64,000 bases of DNA from Paenibacillus sp. MMS20-IR301 (GTDB taxonomy: Bacteria > Bacillota > Bacilli > Paenibacillales > Paenibacillaceae). Under the pieces are notes generated by a model. The model was not told the origin of the DNA. It ran no database searches and worked only from the letters and a program-made list of their open reading frames with translations. The translations under genes were made by a program, and so were the position numbers. Each line of letters starts with the position of its first letter. The first letter of the stretch is position 1. Positions 8,940 through 19,654 of this stretch are shown here, in pieces. Location: positions 3,100,001 through 3,164,000 of the forward strand of contig NZ_CP135275.1 of assembly GCF_032302195.1 (NCBI RefSeq), in the 5' to 3' direction.

Positions 8940-9848
8940 ATGACGAACACTAATCCGGAAGAATTCGTGCTCCGCACGGATTTCCCCTTCGAATCACATT
9001 ATCAGGAAGTGAACGGACACAGGCTGCATTATATTGACCAGGGGAAAGGTGACCCTATTCTGTTTCTGCACGGCAACCCGACCTCTTCCTACACCTGGCG
9101 CAATATCATTCCCCGGCTTGAGGGTTACGGACGCTGTATTGCTGTAGACCTGATGGGAATGGGCCGCTCGGACAAGCCCGGTACCGGTTATAGCTTCTTA
9201 GTGCAAGCCGGATATATTGAGCAGTTCATAGAGAAGCTTAAGCTGAGCCGCCTGACTATCGTCGGCCATGACTGGGGCGCAGCCATCGGCCTGCATTATG
9301 CCATGCGCCACCAGGACAAAATCAGGGGAATCGCCCTGCTTGAACCGCAAGCACTCCGCCCCTGTGCAGACTGGTCGGAGTTCTCGCCGCCGGAAGCGGT
9401 GGAGCTGTTCCAGCAGCTCCGTGATCCCGGGCAGGGCTGGCCTTTCATGCGCGATAACAATGTGTTCATTGAAGGCATGCTTCATACGGTCATTAACCGC
9501 AAGATCAGCATGGAAGAGCTGGAGCATTACCGCGAGCCGTTCCTGGACCCGCAGACCCGTAAGCCGCTGTGGGTATTTCCGAACCAGATTCCGGTTTTCG
9601 GACAACCCTCCGAGGTTGTGCAGGCCGTAGAGGAACGCAATCTCTGGTTTACTGCTGCCGCTGTTCCGAAGCTGCTGCTCTATGCCGACCCCGGCTGTAA
9701 TGTACGTGAACCGCAGGTCAACTGGTGCCGGGAGCATCTGCCGAATCTGACTGCACAATCAGTCGGCACCGGGTTTCATCACCTGGCCGAGGAGCAGCCG
9801 CAGGCTGTCATCGCCTGCTTGTCTGAGTGGCTGCAGCGAATGGAATAG
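8940..9848 (+). CDS. Haloalkane dehalogenase-like alpha/beta hydrolase
   Basis: A 302-residue alpha/beta hydrolase. The oxyanion-site HGNPTSSYTWRN, the nucleophile elbow VGHDWGAAIG (Asp nucleophile rather than Ser) and the catalytic His in GTGFHHLAEEQPQ are the signature of haloalkane dehalogenases (DhaA/LinB group). These hydrolyse carbon-halogen bonds to alcohols without cofactors in the cytosol. The WPFMRDNNVF cap-domain segment fits this family. The physiological substrate is unknown and such proteins are often housekeeping orphans. AAGGAG lies 10 bases before the ATG. It ends at a bidirectional terminator. Confidence 0.88.
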   Translation: MTNTNPEEFVLRTDFPFESHYQEVNGHRLHYIDQGKGDPILFLHGNPTSSYTWRNIIPRLEGYGRCIAVDLMGMGRSDKPGTGYSFLVQAGYIEQFIEKLKLSRLTIVGHDWGAAIGLHYAMRHQDKIRGIALLEPQALRPCADWSEFSPPEAVELFQQLRDPGQGWPFMRDNNVFIEGMLHTVINRKISMEELEHYREPFLDPQTRKPLWVFPNQIPVFGQPSEVVQAVEERNLWFTAAAVPKLLLYADPGCNVREPQVNWCREHLPNLTAQSVGTGFHHLAEEQPQAVIACLSEWLQRME

Positions 9849-9863
9849 AGGCAGCGCAAATAA

Positions 9864-9898
9864 AGCCTGTTTCACCCCTTCGGGGAATGAAACAGGCT
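9864..9898. terminator. Bidirectional terminator between dehalogenase and HD-GYP genes
   Basis: AGCCTGTTTCA and TGAAACAGGCT form an 11-bp stem continued by CCCC-TTCG-GGGG. An A-rich flank upstream gives a T tract on the minus strand. It separates convergent genes. Confidence 0.75.
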
Positions 9899-9928
9899 CT
9901 ATACATGTTCTGCCGGCTCCAGTCAAGC

Positions 9929-11023
9929 TTAACCTACCAGCTCACTGGTGTATCTATCAGCAATCTCCTTGAATTTATGCTTATTCTTCACGAATACCTT
10001 CACGATGTCCGGATCGAAATGCACACCGGCATCTCCGGTAATAATCTCTACCGCCCGCTCATGCGGCATCGCGTCTTTATAGACCCGTTTGCTCGTAAGC
10101 GCATCGTAGACATCGGCTATCGCCATCAGCCGGGCGGACAGCGGAATCTGCTCTCCGGAGATCTGCTCGGGGTAACCGGTTCCGTTCCATTTCTCATGAT
10201 GACAGTATATGATTTCCTTTGCGAACCGCAGGAAGGTCTCCTCACGGTCCATCAGCCGCTCTGCCCGCAGAATAGCTTCCCGTCCGAGGGTGGTGTGCGT
10301 CTTCATCACTTCAAATTCCTCATGCGTCAGGGCGCCCGGCTTCAGCAGGATATGGTCGGGAATACCGACCTTGCCGATATCATGCAGCGGAGCCGAGGTT
10401 ACGATCAGTCCGATCTGCTCCGGATTCAGCACTTCCGCATATTTCTCGGTTTTGGCCAGCTGGGTAGCCAGTTCTTCAATATACAGCTTCGTCCTTTGGA
10501 TATGATTCCCCGTCTCCGAATCACGCATTTCAGCAAGCGCCGCCATCGCCATGATCGACACCTCCTGGATCAGCGAAATCTCTTTAATCCGCCGGGTAAT
10601 TTCAGCTTCCAGAAAGGCATTTTTGTCTGCAAGGAAATCCTTCGTCTGCTTCAGGGCAAGATGGTTCTTGACACGCGAGAGCAGGATGGGCGAGCTGATC
10701 GGCTTCGTAATATAATCAACAGCTCCGAGATCAAAGCCCAGATTCTCATCCTCCACTTCTTCCTTCGCCGTCAGAAAAATTACCGGAATATCCCGGAGCG
10801 CCTCATCGTCCTTCAGTCTGCGGCAGGTCTCATAGCCGTCCATAACCGGCATCATAATGTCCAGCAGAATCAGATCAGGCGGCGCAGCCTTGGCTACCTG
10901 CAGAGCCTTCTCCCCATTGGTGGCAACCTTCACTTTATATTGCTCCTTCAGCAAGCCGCTGAGGAGTGAGATATTATCTGGTGTATCGTCAACAACCAGT
11001 ATTACTGGTCTAGCATCCAGCAT
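9929..11023 (-). CDS. Response regulator with HD-GYP output domain
   Basis: A 364-residue two-domain protein. The receiver at about residues 7-120 has the acidic pair DD, phospho-acceptor Asp in LILLDIMMP and Lys in YITKP. After a helical linker comes an HD-GYP domain: HDIGK, GREAI, YCHHEKWNGTGYP and the following IADVYDALTSKR. HD-GYP domains with these residues intact hydrolyse cyclic di-GMP, so phosphorylation probably tunes c-di-GMP levels. Its ATG directly follows the TAA of the hybrid kinase gene (TAAATG). The two are therefore translationally coupled and probably partners. Confidence 0.92.
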   Translation of the reverse strand: MLDARPVILVVDDTPDNISLLSGLLKEQYKVKVATNGEKALQVAKAAPPDLILLDIMMPVMDGYETCRRLKDDEALRDIPVIFLTAKEEVEDENLGFDLGAVDYITKPISSPILLSRVKNHLALKQTKDFLADKNAFLEAEITRRIKEISLIQEVSIMAMAALAEMRDSETGNHIQRTKLYIEELATQLAKTEKYAEVLNPEQIGLIVTSAPLHDIGKVGIPDHILLKPGALTHEEFEVMKTHTTLGREAILRAERLMDREETFLRFAKEIIYCHHEKWNGTGYPEQISGEQIPLSARLMAIADVYDALTSKRVYKDAMPHERAVEIITGDAGVHFDPDIVKVFVKNKHKFKEIADRYTSELVG

Positions 11024-14000
11024 TTATATCAACCTCTGTTCATTATTACTTTCTCTGATGGCCGTTTCAACGATCTCAATTGCACTCTCATATTCGAACC
11101 GGTTCAGGAAGTCAGTGAGTTCCTCAAGCTGCCCCGGGATCAGGAGCTCTGCCAGCAGACTGCGTACCGAAATGAAGTAGTCGACCGCTTCACTGTCACT
11201 GTCCTTCAGCAGGCCAAGCAGCTTCCCGGCAATCTGTCCCGGCGGCTGACCGTCATTTACCGTTTCCTCTACTGCTGCTGCGGCAGCAGCCCTCACAGCA
11301 GATTCCCAGTGCCTGCGGATCGCGGTACAGCTCTCCTGTACCGCTGTATCCAGAAGCTGCAGCAGACGCTCCACCTTCTCCGGCTGATCCTGGTAGTTCG
11401 CCATCCGGCCAAGGGTATCCGCCAGAAACTGGACTTCCCTGACGCCTAAATTACCGGCTACCCCCTTCAGGCTGTGGGCCAGCATATATACTGCCGCATC
11501 ATCCTCCTGCCTGATGAAGCTGCGCATCTGCTTCACCGTTCCCCGCTGGCTCTCTGAATATTTCACCAGCAGCCTGAGATACAGCTCCTCGTTATTTCCG
11601 ACCCGGCGCAAGCCGTTCTCGGTATCAATGCCCTCCATAAACAATCCGGCAGCCCTCGGCAGCTCCGGCTGCTGAATACCTTCAGGCTCCGCGGTCTCCT
11701 GCGGATTCTCTTTGTGGGCATCTGTCGTCCATCTGCGGATCTTAGCGAACAGAATATCCGGGTCAATGGGCTTGGCAACATGACCATTCATTCCCGCCTC
11801 GTAGCTACGCTCCCGTTCCTCATGCATGGTCCGTGCCGTCATAGCGATGATCGGGAGGGCCGCCTCCGTTTCCCTGATCGTCCGCGCCGCTTCGAATCCG
11901 TCCATCACCGGCATCTGCAGGTCCATCAGCACCAGCTGATACGGCAGCTCCTCATGCATCTCGGCAATCCTCCGTACCGCCTCCGCTCCGTTGCCGGCGA
12001 TGTCAACGACCATGCCTTGGCTTAACAGCAGCTCGGCTGCGATCTGCTGATTAATCTCATGGTCCTCTACCAGCAGTACCCGCACACCGCCCAGGCCGTA
12101 ATCCTTGTCATGAACGCCCGCCTGGGGACCGGATAATCTTGAGCCATGCTCGGGTGCAGAAGGCATTCCGAACCAGGCCGTGAAGGAGAAGGTGCTTCCC
12201 TGCCCTTCCTCGCTCTCCACCCACAGGCTGCCGCCCATCACCTCGACCAGCTTACGGCTAATAGCAAGCCCGAGCCCCGTTCCGCCGAATCTCCGGGTGG
12301 TGGAGCTGTCTGCCTGCGTGAAGGCCTGGAACAGCTTGCCTTCCGTCTCCTTGCTCATCCCCATACCGGTATCACGTACGCTGAATTTCAGCTTCAGCAT
12401 ACTGTCTACCATCGTGATCCGCTCCACAATCACCACTACTTCACCTTTCTCGGTGAATTTGACAGCATTGCTAAGCAGGTTAGTAAGAATCTGTCCCAGC
12501 CGCAGCGGATCACCGCTCAGCTGGAAGGGAACCTCGGGAGGAATCTCGACCGACAGCCTCAGGCCCTTGTCCTGCGCTGACTGGCCTGATAGATCTATCG
12601 CATGCCCGATCACATCCGGCAGCTCGAAATCTATATTCTCCAGCTCCAGCCGGCCTGATTCCACCTTAGAGAAATCAAGAATTTCATTAATAATGCCAAG
12701 CAGCGAAGTACCGGCATTATGGATTTTAGAAATATAATCCTTCTGTTTAGGATCAAGGTCTGTCTTGAGTGCAAGATGGGCCATACCGATAATCGCATTC
12801 ATCGGCGTCCGGATCTCGTGGCTCATATTGGCCAGGAACTGGGACTTGGCAGCTGTTGCTTCTTCAGCCAGATTAAGCGCGAACTTCAGCTCCTCCTCCT
12901 TACGCTTCACCTCGGTAATATCCTCGGATACACTTAGCAGATACAGCGGGGTGCCGTCCGAATCCAGCAGCGGTACCTTTGAGGTCAGGACATACTTCAG
13001 ATTGCACAGCTCGGCATCGTCTGTATTAATTTCAATTTCACTGAAAAATTTACCCGTATCCAGCACTTTCCGGTCACTGCTGTTCAGCCTGCTCGCAAGC
13101 TCCCTTGGAAACAGATCATAATTATCCTTGCCTTCCATCTCCTCCGGAGTGAAGCCGACAAAAGCGGCCCCGGCCTGATTAGCCTTGAAGATCTTCAGGG
13201 TCTGCGCTTCTTTGACAGTGATCATGACCGGAATGTGGTTAATGATGGCATCGAGGAAATTACGGCTGTTAAGCAGCTCCTTCTCCTTGGACTTCATTAC
13301 GCTGATATCCGTCAGAATTCCCATATATCCGCCAACCGTACCGTCTGACAGATGATAGGCCGACAATGAATACAGGATATCATGCACTTCCCCGGACGCG
13401 AATTCCCGCTGCACCTGCCGGTTCACCGGCTGCCCGCTGATTATCACTTCCTCTTTCATCTCATTAATGATGCCCAGATCCTTACTGGAGAGATAGGGCA
13501 GATCGGACATCGGGGTTCCCGTCAACACCTCGCGGGATACCTGGAAGGCTTCCTCATAGGCTGTATTACAGCCGAAGAAATTCCCTTCAGCATCCATATA
13601 CAGCATCGGGTGCGGCAAAGTATCCACCAGCTGGGAGGTGAAATACAGCTGATCGGAAAGCTCTTTTTTGATTCTTTTATACTCTGAGACATTCTCCTTA
13701 ATGCCTACATAATGCGTAGTCTCTCCGTTATCATTAGTTATGGATGAGATAATTACAGCTTCGGTGTATTCTTCACCGCTCTTCTTGCGGTTGATGAATT
13801 CCCCCTGCCATTTTCCTTCAAGCTTAAGAGTCTCCCACAAATTACGGTAGGTTTCCCGGCTGGTTTTGTTCGATTTCAGAATGCCCGGTGTTTTACCGAC
13901 GACCTCCTCCAATGTATAACCCGTAACCTCAGTGAAGTAGGGGTTTATGTATTCTATCCGGGTGTCCTTATCGGTAATTACAATAGACAGGGGAGATTGC

Positions 14001-15022
14001 TCAACAACGTCCATATAAAGTTTCAGCTTCTCACTGTACTCTCTTTCCGTCTCAAGCAGCTTCCTGGTGTTATTGATCTGTTTGGCGTACAGCCGTACGA
14101 TGAAATAAGCCATAATAATAATAGTGAAATACAGGAACACATACACTGAGAACCCTTTGATTACGAAGACAAGCGCCGGATAAGCCAGGAACAGTATCCC
14201 GCCCTTTAACGTCCGCCCCTCCGCCTCCGGCTGTTGTTCATCCGCTTCCTGTACTGCCTGTTTCGGATACTTATAGAGCAGAATTCCGCTGGCGGCGGCA
14301 CATAATACTGATATTTTATAGAATCCGTCTATAGGATAGCCCGAAATAATTCCATCACTGAGCGCCTGCATCAGATCCAGACAAGAAATCATGGACAGCG
14401 AGAACGTCAGCAGTATAAATCCCGAATTAAGGTATTCACGCCTCATATATACCCAGACCAGCATGAGCGCAGCCAGCGTCAGCAGCGGAACCAGCAGATA
14501 GAAGAACAGAATCAGGCTGCGGTAATTCATCTCCGTCAACGGTGAGAATCCGTCCTGAAAGAAAACAAACCAGACGCTGCCCACAATACATTCCAGTGTC
14601 GTAATCTGATCCCACAGCACCTGCAGCTTATTCATGCCGCGCTTGAAGATGCCGTACAGCTGCAAAGCCGCAATCAGTATAAAAATCCGGGTAACGCAGT
14701 AGAAAGTCAGGATAGTAAGAGTGAACGCCGAAGTATCCTCCCTGCCGAATTTGAAGCCATATTGGCCTATAATCAATAGCGCATTACAGATTACCCACAG
14801 GAAGAAGCCGAACTGGATCAGCCGCAGCGGCCGTTTCAGCAGTGATGGCGGAGGGCCTGATACCCGGTAATAGATGCAGACCAGCATTGGCGTGATAATC
14901 GTAAGAATTCCCCACAGGGGGCGGATATCCAGCAGCACTGACACCAGATAGGCTGCCAAGTAGACCGCCAGTCCCCCTAATAATCTGTTAGCTCTATATC
15001 TCTCCATCCCAATGCCAACCAC
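11024..15022 (-). CDS. Large hybrid sensor histidine kinase (membrane-PAS-HisKA-HATPase-REC-HPt)
   Basis: A 1332-residue membrane phosphorelay kinase. The N-terminal 320 residues contain about nine hydrophobic helices. Several PAS domains follow (for example [28 protein letters not shown], broken by PAC segments such as [13 protein letters not shown]). Next are the H box [15 protein letters not shown], an ATPase domain with DTGMGMS and [11 protein letters not shown], a receiver with [12 protein letters not shown], and an HPt domain with the phospho-His in [12 protein letters not shown]. It could run a full His-Asp-His relay to the adjacent HD-GYP regulator. The stimulus is unknown. The start may be GTG 15022 (AGAGG upstream) or ATG 15007. 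Confidence 0.93.
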   Translation of the reverse strand: MVGIGMERYRANRLLGGLAVYLAAYLVSVLLDIRPLWGILTIITPMLVCIYYRVSGPPPSLLKRPLRLIQFGFFLWVICNALLIIGQYGFKFGREDTSAFTLTILTFYCVTRIFILIAALQLYGIFKRGMNKLQVLWDQITTLECIVGSVWFVFFQDGFSPLTEMNYRSLILFFYLLVPLLTLAALMLVWVYMRREYLNSGFILLTFSLSMISCLDLMQALSDGIISGYPIDGFYKISVLCAAASGILLYKYPKQAVQEADEQQPEAEGRTLKGGILFLAYPALVFVIKGFSVYVFLYFTIIIMAYFIVRLYAKQINNTRKLLETEREYSEKLKLYMDVVEQSPLSIVITDKDTRIEYINPYFTEVTGYTLEEVVGKTPGILKSNKTSRETYRNLWETLKLEGKWQGEFINRKKSGEEYTEAVIISSITNDNGETTHYVGIKENVSEYKRIKKELSDQLYFTSQLVDTLPHPMLYMDAEGNFFGCNTAYEEAFQVSREVLTGTPMSDLPYLSSKDLGIINEMKEEVIISGQPVNRQVQREFASGEVHDILYSLSAYHLSDGTVGGYMGILTDISVMKSKEKELLNSRNFLDAIINHIPVMITVKEAQTLKIFKANQAGAAFVGFTPEEMEGKDNYDLFPRELASRLNSSDRKVLDTGKFFSEIEINTDDAELCNLKYVLTSKVPLLDSDGTPLYLLSVSEDITEVKRKEEELKFALNLAEEATAAKSQFLANMSHEIRTPMNAIIGMAHLALKTDLDPKQKDYISKIHNAGTSLLGIINEILDFSKVESGRLELENIDFELPDVIGHAIDLSGQSAQDKGLRLSVEIPPEVPFQLSGDPLRLGQILTNLLSNAVKFTEKGEVVVIVERITMVDSMLKLKFSVRDTGMGMSKETEGKLFQAFTQADSSTTRRFGGTGLGLAISRKLVEVMGGSLWVESEEGQGSTFSFTAWFGMPSAPEHGSRLSGPQAGVHDKDYGLGGVRVLLVEDHEINQQIAAELLLSQGMVVDIAGNGAEAVRRIAEMHEELPYQLVLMDLQMPVMDGFEAARTIRETEAALPIIAMTARTMHEERERSYEAGMNGHVAKPIDPDILFAKIRRWTTDAHKENPQETAEPEGIQQPELPRAAGLFMEGIDTENGLRRVGNNEELYLRLLVKYSESQRGTVKQMRSFIRQEDDAAVYMLAHSLKGVAGNLGVREVQFLADTLGRMANYQDQPEKVERLLQLLDTAVQESCTAIRRHWESAVRAAAAAAVEETVNDGQPPGQIAGKLLGLLKDSDSEAVDYFISVRSLLAELLIPGQLEELTDFLNRFEYESAIEIVETAIRESNNEQRLI

Positions 15023-15173
15023 CCTTGCCTCTATCTATTTTCCATCCCTGCAAAAGGAAATCTGTGCCTATCTATTCTATACGCAGATGTCATCGTCCCT
15101 CTACCTTTTTTTTCGACATTGTTCAGCAAAATACTTAGCTATTCCCGCCGAAAACCGGAAATCTATTAAATGC

Positions 15174-15201
15174 AAAAAAACCTCCCGGTTATCCGGGAAG
15201 C
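15174..15201 (-). terminator. Rho-independent terminator of the GNAT gene
   Basis: On the minus strand an 8-bp stem CTTCCCGG/CCGGGAGG with loop ATAA is followed by TTTTTTT. Confidence 0.8.
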
Positions 15202-15230
15202 TTCTAATGAAATCTACAGGTTACACACCG

Positions 15231-15794
15231 TCATTCCGCCGTTTCCGCCTGATGCGCTTCCATCCACTCGCTTCCGAGCACGCCATAGGCATAAGTATTA
15301 TGCCATCTCGGATTGCCGTATTCATCATGCTTGAAATACCCGGTCTGCAGAAAATGCCCTTCCCGGCGCAGCTTCAGCCGCTCCAGCAAATGCCATGATC
15401 GGTGATTATCCGGATTGCAAAATGCAGTCACCCGCCTGATTCCAAGCGTGCCGAACCCGTACGTAAGCAGCTTGCGGCAAGCCTCCACCGCATACCCGCA
15501 ACCCTGATACCGGCCGTTAAACACATACCCCAGCATCCAGGTCTGAAACTGCGGAGGGTCCTGCTGCTGAAAATACAAGTTTCCGATCAGCTTACCGCTA
15601 TCCTTCAGACACACAGCCCAAAAAGCCGGATCATCAGCCCGCCGCACGGCCTCAGTCTTGCTTGATGCTTCATCATATACACCGTAAGGCTCAAATCTCA
15701 CAACTTCCTCCTGAGACAGATAATCATGCAGATCCTCTCCGTCCCCAGCCCTGAAGCGCCGGATGATTAACCGCTCCGTTGCGAATTCTTCCAT
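15231..15794 (-). CDS. GNAT-family N-acetyltransferase (RimJ/RimL-like)
   Basis: A 187-residue acetyltransferase that would transfer acetyl from acetyl-CoA to an amine. It opens FATERLIIRRFRAGDGEDLHDYL and has YQGCGYAVEACRKLL as the CoA-binding motif A (Q/R-x-x-G-x-G/A variant). VTAFCNPDNHRSWHLLERL follows, the pattern of RimJ/RimL-type and Acetyltransf_3 proteins. Ribosomal-protein or small-molecule targets cannot be separated. GGGGGA lies seven bases upstream of the ATG. It is monocistronic, with a terminator after it. Confidence 0.85.
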   Translation of the reverse strand: MEEFATERLIIRRFRAGDGEDLHDYLSQEEVVRFEPYGVYDEASSKTEAVRRADDPAFWAVCLKDSGKLIGNLYFQQQDPPQFQTWMLGYVFNGRYQGCGYAVEACRKLLTYGFGTLGIRRVTAFCNPDNHRSWHLLERLKLRREGHFLQTGYFKHDEYGNPRWHNTYAYGVLGSEWMEAHQAETAE

Positions 15795-15976
15795 TTGTCA
15801 TTCCCCCGTTTTTGTACGCATAGAGAGTGTGATTCTGCCGCTTTTTTCATCTTATAAGCACATCCGATAGAAATCCAGTGTATCCGGTACTGAATCGGTC
15901 CATTTTCTTACAAATATACGAAACATTTTTTTCCAATCCACGTCTATACCTACAAATAACCGAAAGGACGGAAACT

Positions 15977-17149
15977 ATGAAAATTAAACCCAAATTACTG
16001 CTTCTACCTGCACTGGCATTCGCACTCGCTTTCAGCATCCCTGCCGCTCCGGCCTCAGCAGCCAAGTCCGCTTCCGAAGTCCAGATTCAAATCACCTTCA
16101 GCAACGGACTGGACATAACCGGATCGGCAATAAGCAAGGCCCAGATTAAGAACGGTGTCTCCTATATGCCTGCCAGTCTGGTCAAGATTGCGGGAATCGA
16201 GATTGCCTGGAACAATTCAAGTAAAACCGCGTCATTCACCGGCTGGAACAAAAGCTTCCAGGTAAAGCTTGGCAGCATCAGCGGGGTACTCGACGGGAAC
16301 AAGATCTCCCTGGACGGCGCTCCTTACATGTACAACAAGGAATTGTATGTTCCCGCCAAATTTCTGGCCAAAGCCATGGAAGGCGGGCCGGTAGTCTGGG
16401 ATCCTGCAGCCAAAACACTGCTGCTGAACCGCCTGCATATGTACCGCAGCTATTCTGAAACCTATGAAGGTCAGGTCTACTCCTTGTCGCTTGACAGCGG
16501 AGAGCTCTATGTAACTTCGAAACAGAATAAGAAAACCAGGCTTGCCACACTGGGCTACGGCCTGGATCTCGTTGACTTCACCTTTGAGCGTACACCTGCC
16601 GGTCTTACACTGCTGCAGATCAGCAATAACTACGGTGAACCTCATATCCATGTTGAGTATTACAGCTATCTATTGAAGAATGGCAGCATCCTCCGCCAGG
16701 GGCATACCGATTTCCATACTACCTTCGGCGAGGCTGCAGTCTGGGCTGACGGCAAGCTGGTCATGAATGACCGGCAGACACTTAGGCTGATCGAGGATGG
16801 AACGTGCGCAGTAGCCGAGACGATAGATTTGCCTGAGCTGCTGGGTACTAGCGTAACACGCGATGTCTACTATAATGTTGAAGCGGTCTATCCCGATGTG
16901 CTGTTGGTCCGCCCCTCTAACAACGCCTTCCTCACGCTTGTCAACCGTTCGACCGGCGAACAGACTCTGCTGTACAAAGAACTGCTGAATCCCAGCCGCC
17001 AGCAGCAGGTAGAGCAGCCGGACTCCATGTTCCCAGGGGATTATCTTTACCTGATCAAGCGGGATGGTGATGTGTTCACCTTCAAGGCCCGCAACATGGT
17101 TAACGGCAAGGACGAGGTATATACGTATACTCTTGCGGGTACGGAGTAA
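15977..17149 (+). CDS. Secreted copper-amine-oxidase-N (stalk) domain protein
   Basis: A 390-residue exported protein. The signal peptide (MKIKPK, hydrophobic core LLLLPALAFALAFSIPA, cleavage after ASA) precedes a copper amine oxidase N-terminal-like domain. That domain contains ISKAQIKNGVSYMPASLVKIAG, VDGNKISL-like SGVLDGNKISLDG and LYVPAKFLAKAMEG. This non-catalytic stalk domain is very common in surface proteins of Paenibacillus. The C-terminal 240 residues look like a beta-rich repeat (propeller-like) fold without a recognisable catalytic motif. The start was set at the ATG after GAAAGGA and immediately before the signal peptide. Confidence 0.8.
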   Translation: MKIKPKLLLLPALAFALAFSIPAAPASAAKSASEVQIQITFSNGLDITGSAISKAQIKNGVSYMPASLVKIAGIEIAWNNSSKTASFTGWNKSFQVKLGSISGVLDGNKISLDGAPYMYNKELYVPAKFLAKAMEGGPVVWDPAAKTLLLNRLHMYRSYSETYEGQVYSLSLDSGELYVTSKQNKKTRLATLGYGLDLVDFTFERTPAGLTLLQISNNYGEPHIHVEYYSYLLKNGSILRQGHTDFHTTFGEAAVWADGKLVMNDRQTLRLIEDGTCAVAETIDLPELLGTSVTRDVYYNVEAVYPDVLLVRPSNNAFLTLVNRSTGEQTLLYKELLNPSRQQQVEQPDSMFPGDYLYLIKRDGDVFTFKARNMVNGKDEVYTYTLAGTE

Positions 17150-17162
17150 CCTCCATAATATT

Positions 17163-17191
17163 AAAAAGCCCGCCGGCCAAGGCCGGTGGGC
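17163..17191. terminator. GC-rich terminator hairpin between stalk-protein and 70-residue protein genes
   Basis: An 11-bp stem GCCCGCCGGCC/GGCCGGTGGGC with an AA loop. The T tract (TTTTT) is on the minus strand, but the hairpin lies directly after the plus-strand gene and may stop both. Confidence 0.7.
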
Positions 17192-17220
17192 AAGGAGTTA
17201 AAACGCGGTAATATGCGCAT

Positions 17221-17247
17221 AAAAAAAGGCCCTCGAACCGAGCGACC
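17221..17247 (-). terminator. Terminator of the 70-residue protein gene
   Basis: On the minus strand GGTC-G-CTCG-GTT-CGAG-GGCC, with one bulged G, is followed by TTTTTTT. Confidence 0.65.
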
Positions 17248-17257
17248 AGCAGCGATG

Positions 17258-17470
17258 CTACAAACTGTGCAATGCTTCCATAATGTTGTCCTTCAAATAC
17301 AGATGCTTCTCGGGTAATACGACTTCCTTGGCACCTGACACCTGAACACCTTGAGTACGCGCTTCTGTCTCTACTGCCTCAACAAATGACATCCTGTTGT
17401 CTTCCACATTTACCCTGATGTTATGTACATCCAGCAGATCAAGTATCAGAGTATGGTTTGTCTGTTCCAT
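17258..17470 (-). CDS. Hypothetical 70-residue protein
   Basis: A short acidic cytosolic protein with no signal peptide or membrane helix. It reads as an N-terminal beta-strand region (HTLILDLLDVHNIRVNVED) followed by a probable helix (FVEAVETEARTQG) and a charged C terminus. Not recognised. AAAGGAG lies eight to ten bases upstream of the ATG and two terminator hairpins follow, which supports a genuine single-gene unit. Confidence 0.6.
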   Translation of the reverse strand: MEQTNHTLILDLLDVHNIRVNVEDNRMSFVEAVETEARTQGVQVSGAKEVVLPEKHLYLKDNIMEALHSL

Positions 17471-17568
17471 AGCAGATAGCTCCTTTCAGCATTTTCTCTA
17501 TTGTGTCATAATGCGTCAGCTTTTGCCATGAAATATTTAACAGGATTTTTTATTTTACAAAAGGATAC

Positions 17569-17612
17569 AAAACCCCGTCTGCCCCTAATTATAAAGGGCT
17601 GCAGACGGGGTT
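17569..17612 (-). terminator. Terminator of the UbiD gene
   Basis: A 12-bp stem AACCCCGTCTGC/GCAGACGGGGTT encloses an 18-base loop, with TTTTG on the minus strand. Confidence 0.75.
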
Positions 17613-17636
17613 CTTCACGGTACAGCGTACATTCCG

Positions 17637-19472
17637 CTACTTGTTCATTCCGCCCAGGCTCGCGCCTGGAGCAAAGATCCGCTGAATATTGTGTTGCACC
17701 TCTGGATCTTCAATTAACGGCGGTGCCTGATGCGGCTTCACCCGGGCATCGATAATGACATTATCACAGCCCCAGTGCTTATGCTCCACTGTACTGTTCA
17801 CCCCGTAGATATCATGGGAAGGGTTACTCCGGGTGAAGGTCGCCCAGAGGAAATTATTATGATGTCCGGACAGGAAACGGCTGTCATCACACACAATAAT
17901 CATCGGGCAGGAATCCGGCATTCCCTGAGCTGAGAGCGCAGCACTTAAGCCGGCAAATTCCTGCGCTGCTGCTGAGTAATCTTGGAACGGCTTACCCTGC
18001 AGCGCCACAATACCCGGCAGAATCAGCGCCGCCGGCCCCCAGTCCTGCTGCGCGTGCAGAAGCTCCGGCACTTCTGTACAGAGGCTCCGTTTTTGCTCTC
18101 CAACCGCCGCAAAAATCACCTTGCTCCCGGTATTTATCCCGGTACCGGAATAATCCAGGGTATCAATGGTTGTATTCGTCTGGAAATGTATATCACGGCG
18201 CAGATTAATCCGCTCCAGAATATACGCCAGGAATCCGGGAATATCATGCGTGCTTACCGGGCGGTCCTCTTCCGCTGTAATGAACAGATACTTCGCCAGA
18301 CTAAGCTGTCCTGTTCCGAGAATCCGGTTAGCAATCGTCAGAAGCTCCGCCGGCTGCTTAAGCTGCTGATACGGTGTATACCGTTCACTGCCGATAGCGA
18401 AGAGCAGCGGGTGCACACCGGAAGCGTCTACCGCATGCACCTCTTTGACTCCGGGGACCTCCGATTGGATGGCTCCGCCGGTCAGCTCATGAATCAGCTC
18501 GCCGAAGGCGGTGTCCTCTTGCGGCGGACGTCCGACAACGGTGAAGGGGAGAATTGCCCCCTGCTTGGCATATACCTTATGCACCCTCAGAACCGGGAAA
18601 GGATGGGTCAGGCTGTAATAGCCCAGATGATCGCCGAACGGGCCCTCCGGCTTGGTCTCGCCTGGATGGATCTCCCCTGTAATGACGAAATCCGCATCAC
18701 TGCTGATACAGTAGCCGTCCACATAGCTGTAGCGGAAATGGCGTCCGGCCAGCAGCCCGGCGAAGGTCATCTCGCTCAAGCCCTCCGGCAGCGGCATTAC
18801 CGCCGATAAGGTATGCGCCGGAGGTCCGCCGATGAAGATGCTTACCTTGAGCGGCTCTCCGCGCTTGTTCGCGTGACTCTGATGAATTCCGATGCCGCGG
18901 TGAATCTGGTAATGTACCCCGGCCTCCTTATTCAGCTCATACTCATTCCCGCTGATCTGGATACGGTACATTCCAAGATTGGAGTTCATAATCCCCGGCT
19001 TGTCCGGGTCTTCCGAATACACCTGCGGCAGGGTGATGAAGGCACCGCCGTCATCCTGCCAATGCTTGATCTGGGGAAGATCAGATAGCTTGATTTCCCC
19101 GAAGCCGGCAGGCACACCGCCCTGCTTCTTCAGCGGCAGTGCTTTTCTCGCCGCAAGCGCGGTCCCGGCATACCTGAACGGCTGCTTAAGCGCCTTCATA
19201 GGATTACTGCGCAGGGCAATAACGGCCTGCGAGGATTCCCAGGTATCCCGGAAAATGAACTTGCTGCGCTCTATAGTGCCGAACAGGTTCGATACCGCAC
19301 GGTATTTCGAGCCCTTAACCTTTTCGAATAACAGTGCGGGACCACCTGCTTCATAGACCTTCATATGTATTGCCGCCATCTCCAGATGCGGGTCAACTTC
19401 CTCATGTATGCGAATTAAATGGCCGTGCTTCTCCAGGTCAATAATACATTCTTCCATTGTGCGATATGACAT
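17637..19472 (-). CDS. UbiD-family decarboxylase
   Basis: A 611-residue prenyl-FMN-dependent decarboxylase of the UbiD superfamily (3-octaprenyl-4-hydroxybenzoate or aromatic-acid decarboxylase group). Diagnostic segments are GMYRIQISG, HYQIHRGIGIHQSHANKRGEP (prFMN and metal-binding region), VSIFIGGPPAHTL and KPEGPFGDHLGYYSL with the catalytic Glu. The length is above the usual 480-500 because of a C-terminal extension of about 100 residues. There is no UbiX prenyltransferase gene nearby, so prFMN must come from elsewhere. The substrate is not deducible. Monocistronic, with a strong terminator. Confidence 0.9.
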   Translation of the reverse strand: MSYRTMEECIIDLEKHGHLIRIHEEVDPHLEMAAIHMKVYEAGGPALLFEKVKGSKYRAVSNLFGTIERSKFIFRDTWESSQAVIALRSNPMKALKQPFRYAGTALAARKALPLKKQGGVPAGFGEIKLSDLPQIKHWQDDGGAFITLPQVYSEDPDKPGIMNSNLGMYRIQISGNEYELNKEAGVHYQIHRGIGIHQSHANKRGEPLKVSIFIGGPPAHTLSAVMPLPEGLSEMTFAGLLAGRHFRYSYVDGYCISSDADFVITGEIHPGETKPEGPFGDHLGYYSLTHPFPVLRVHKVYAKQGAILPFTVVGRPPQEDTAFGELIHELTGGAIQSEVPGVKEVHAVDASGVHPLLFAIGSERYTPYQQLKQPAELLTIANRILGTGQLSLAKYLFITAEEDRPVSTHDIPGFLAYILERINLRRDIHFQTNTTIDTLDYSGTGINTGSKVIFAAVGEQKRSLCTEVPELLHAQQDWGPAALILPGIVALQGKPFQDYSAAAQEFAGLSAALSAQGMPDSCPMIIVCDDSRFLSGHHNNFLWATFTRSNPSHDIYGVNSTVEHKHWGCDNVIIDARVKPHQAPPLIEDPEVQHNIQRIFAPGASLGGMNK

Positions 19473-19654
19473 GCTTCTACCCCGATCCTACAAAGAATAT
19501 GAACCTCTATATTATCAATGAGAGCGCCGCCCAGGTCAATCGCCGGGAGATACCTGCAATTTTAAGTAATTTCTTGCCTTCCTCTCCAAGGTGCCTATAT
19601 TATAATTGTAAACCGGACAGCTCCGGATAAACAAACGGCAAAGGAGCCTTGCAA

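Noticed and set aside
9827..10969. 380-codon plus-strand frame
   Set aside because: Antisense to the HD-GYP regulator and crossing a bidirectional terminator; no domain features.
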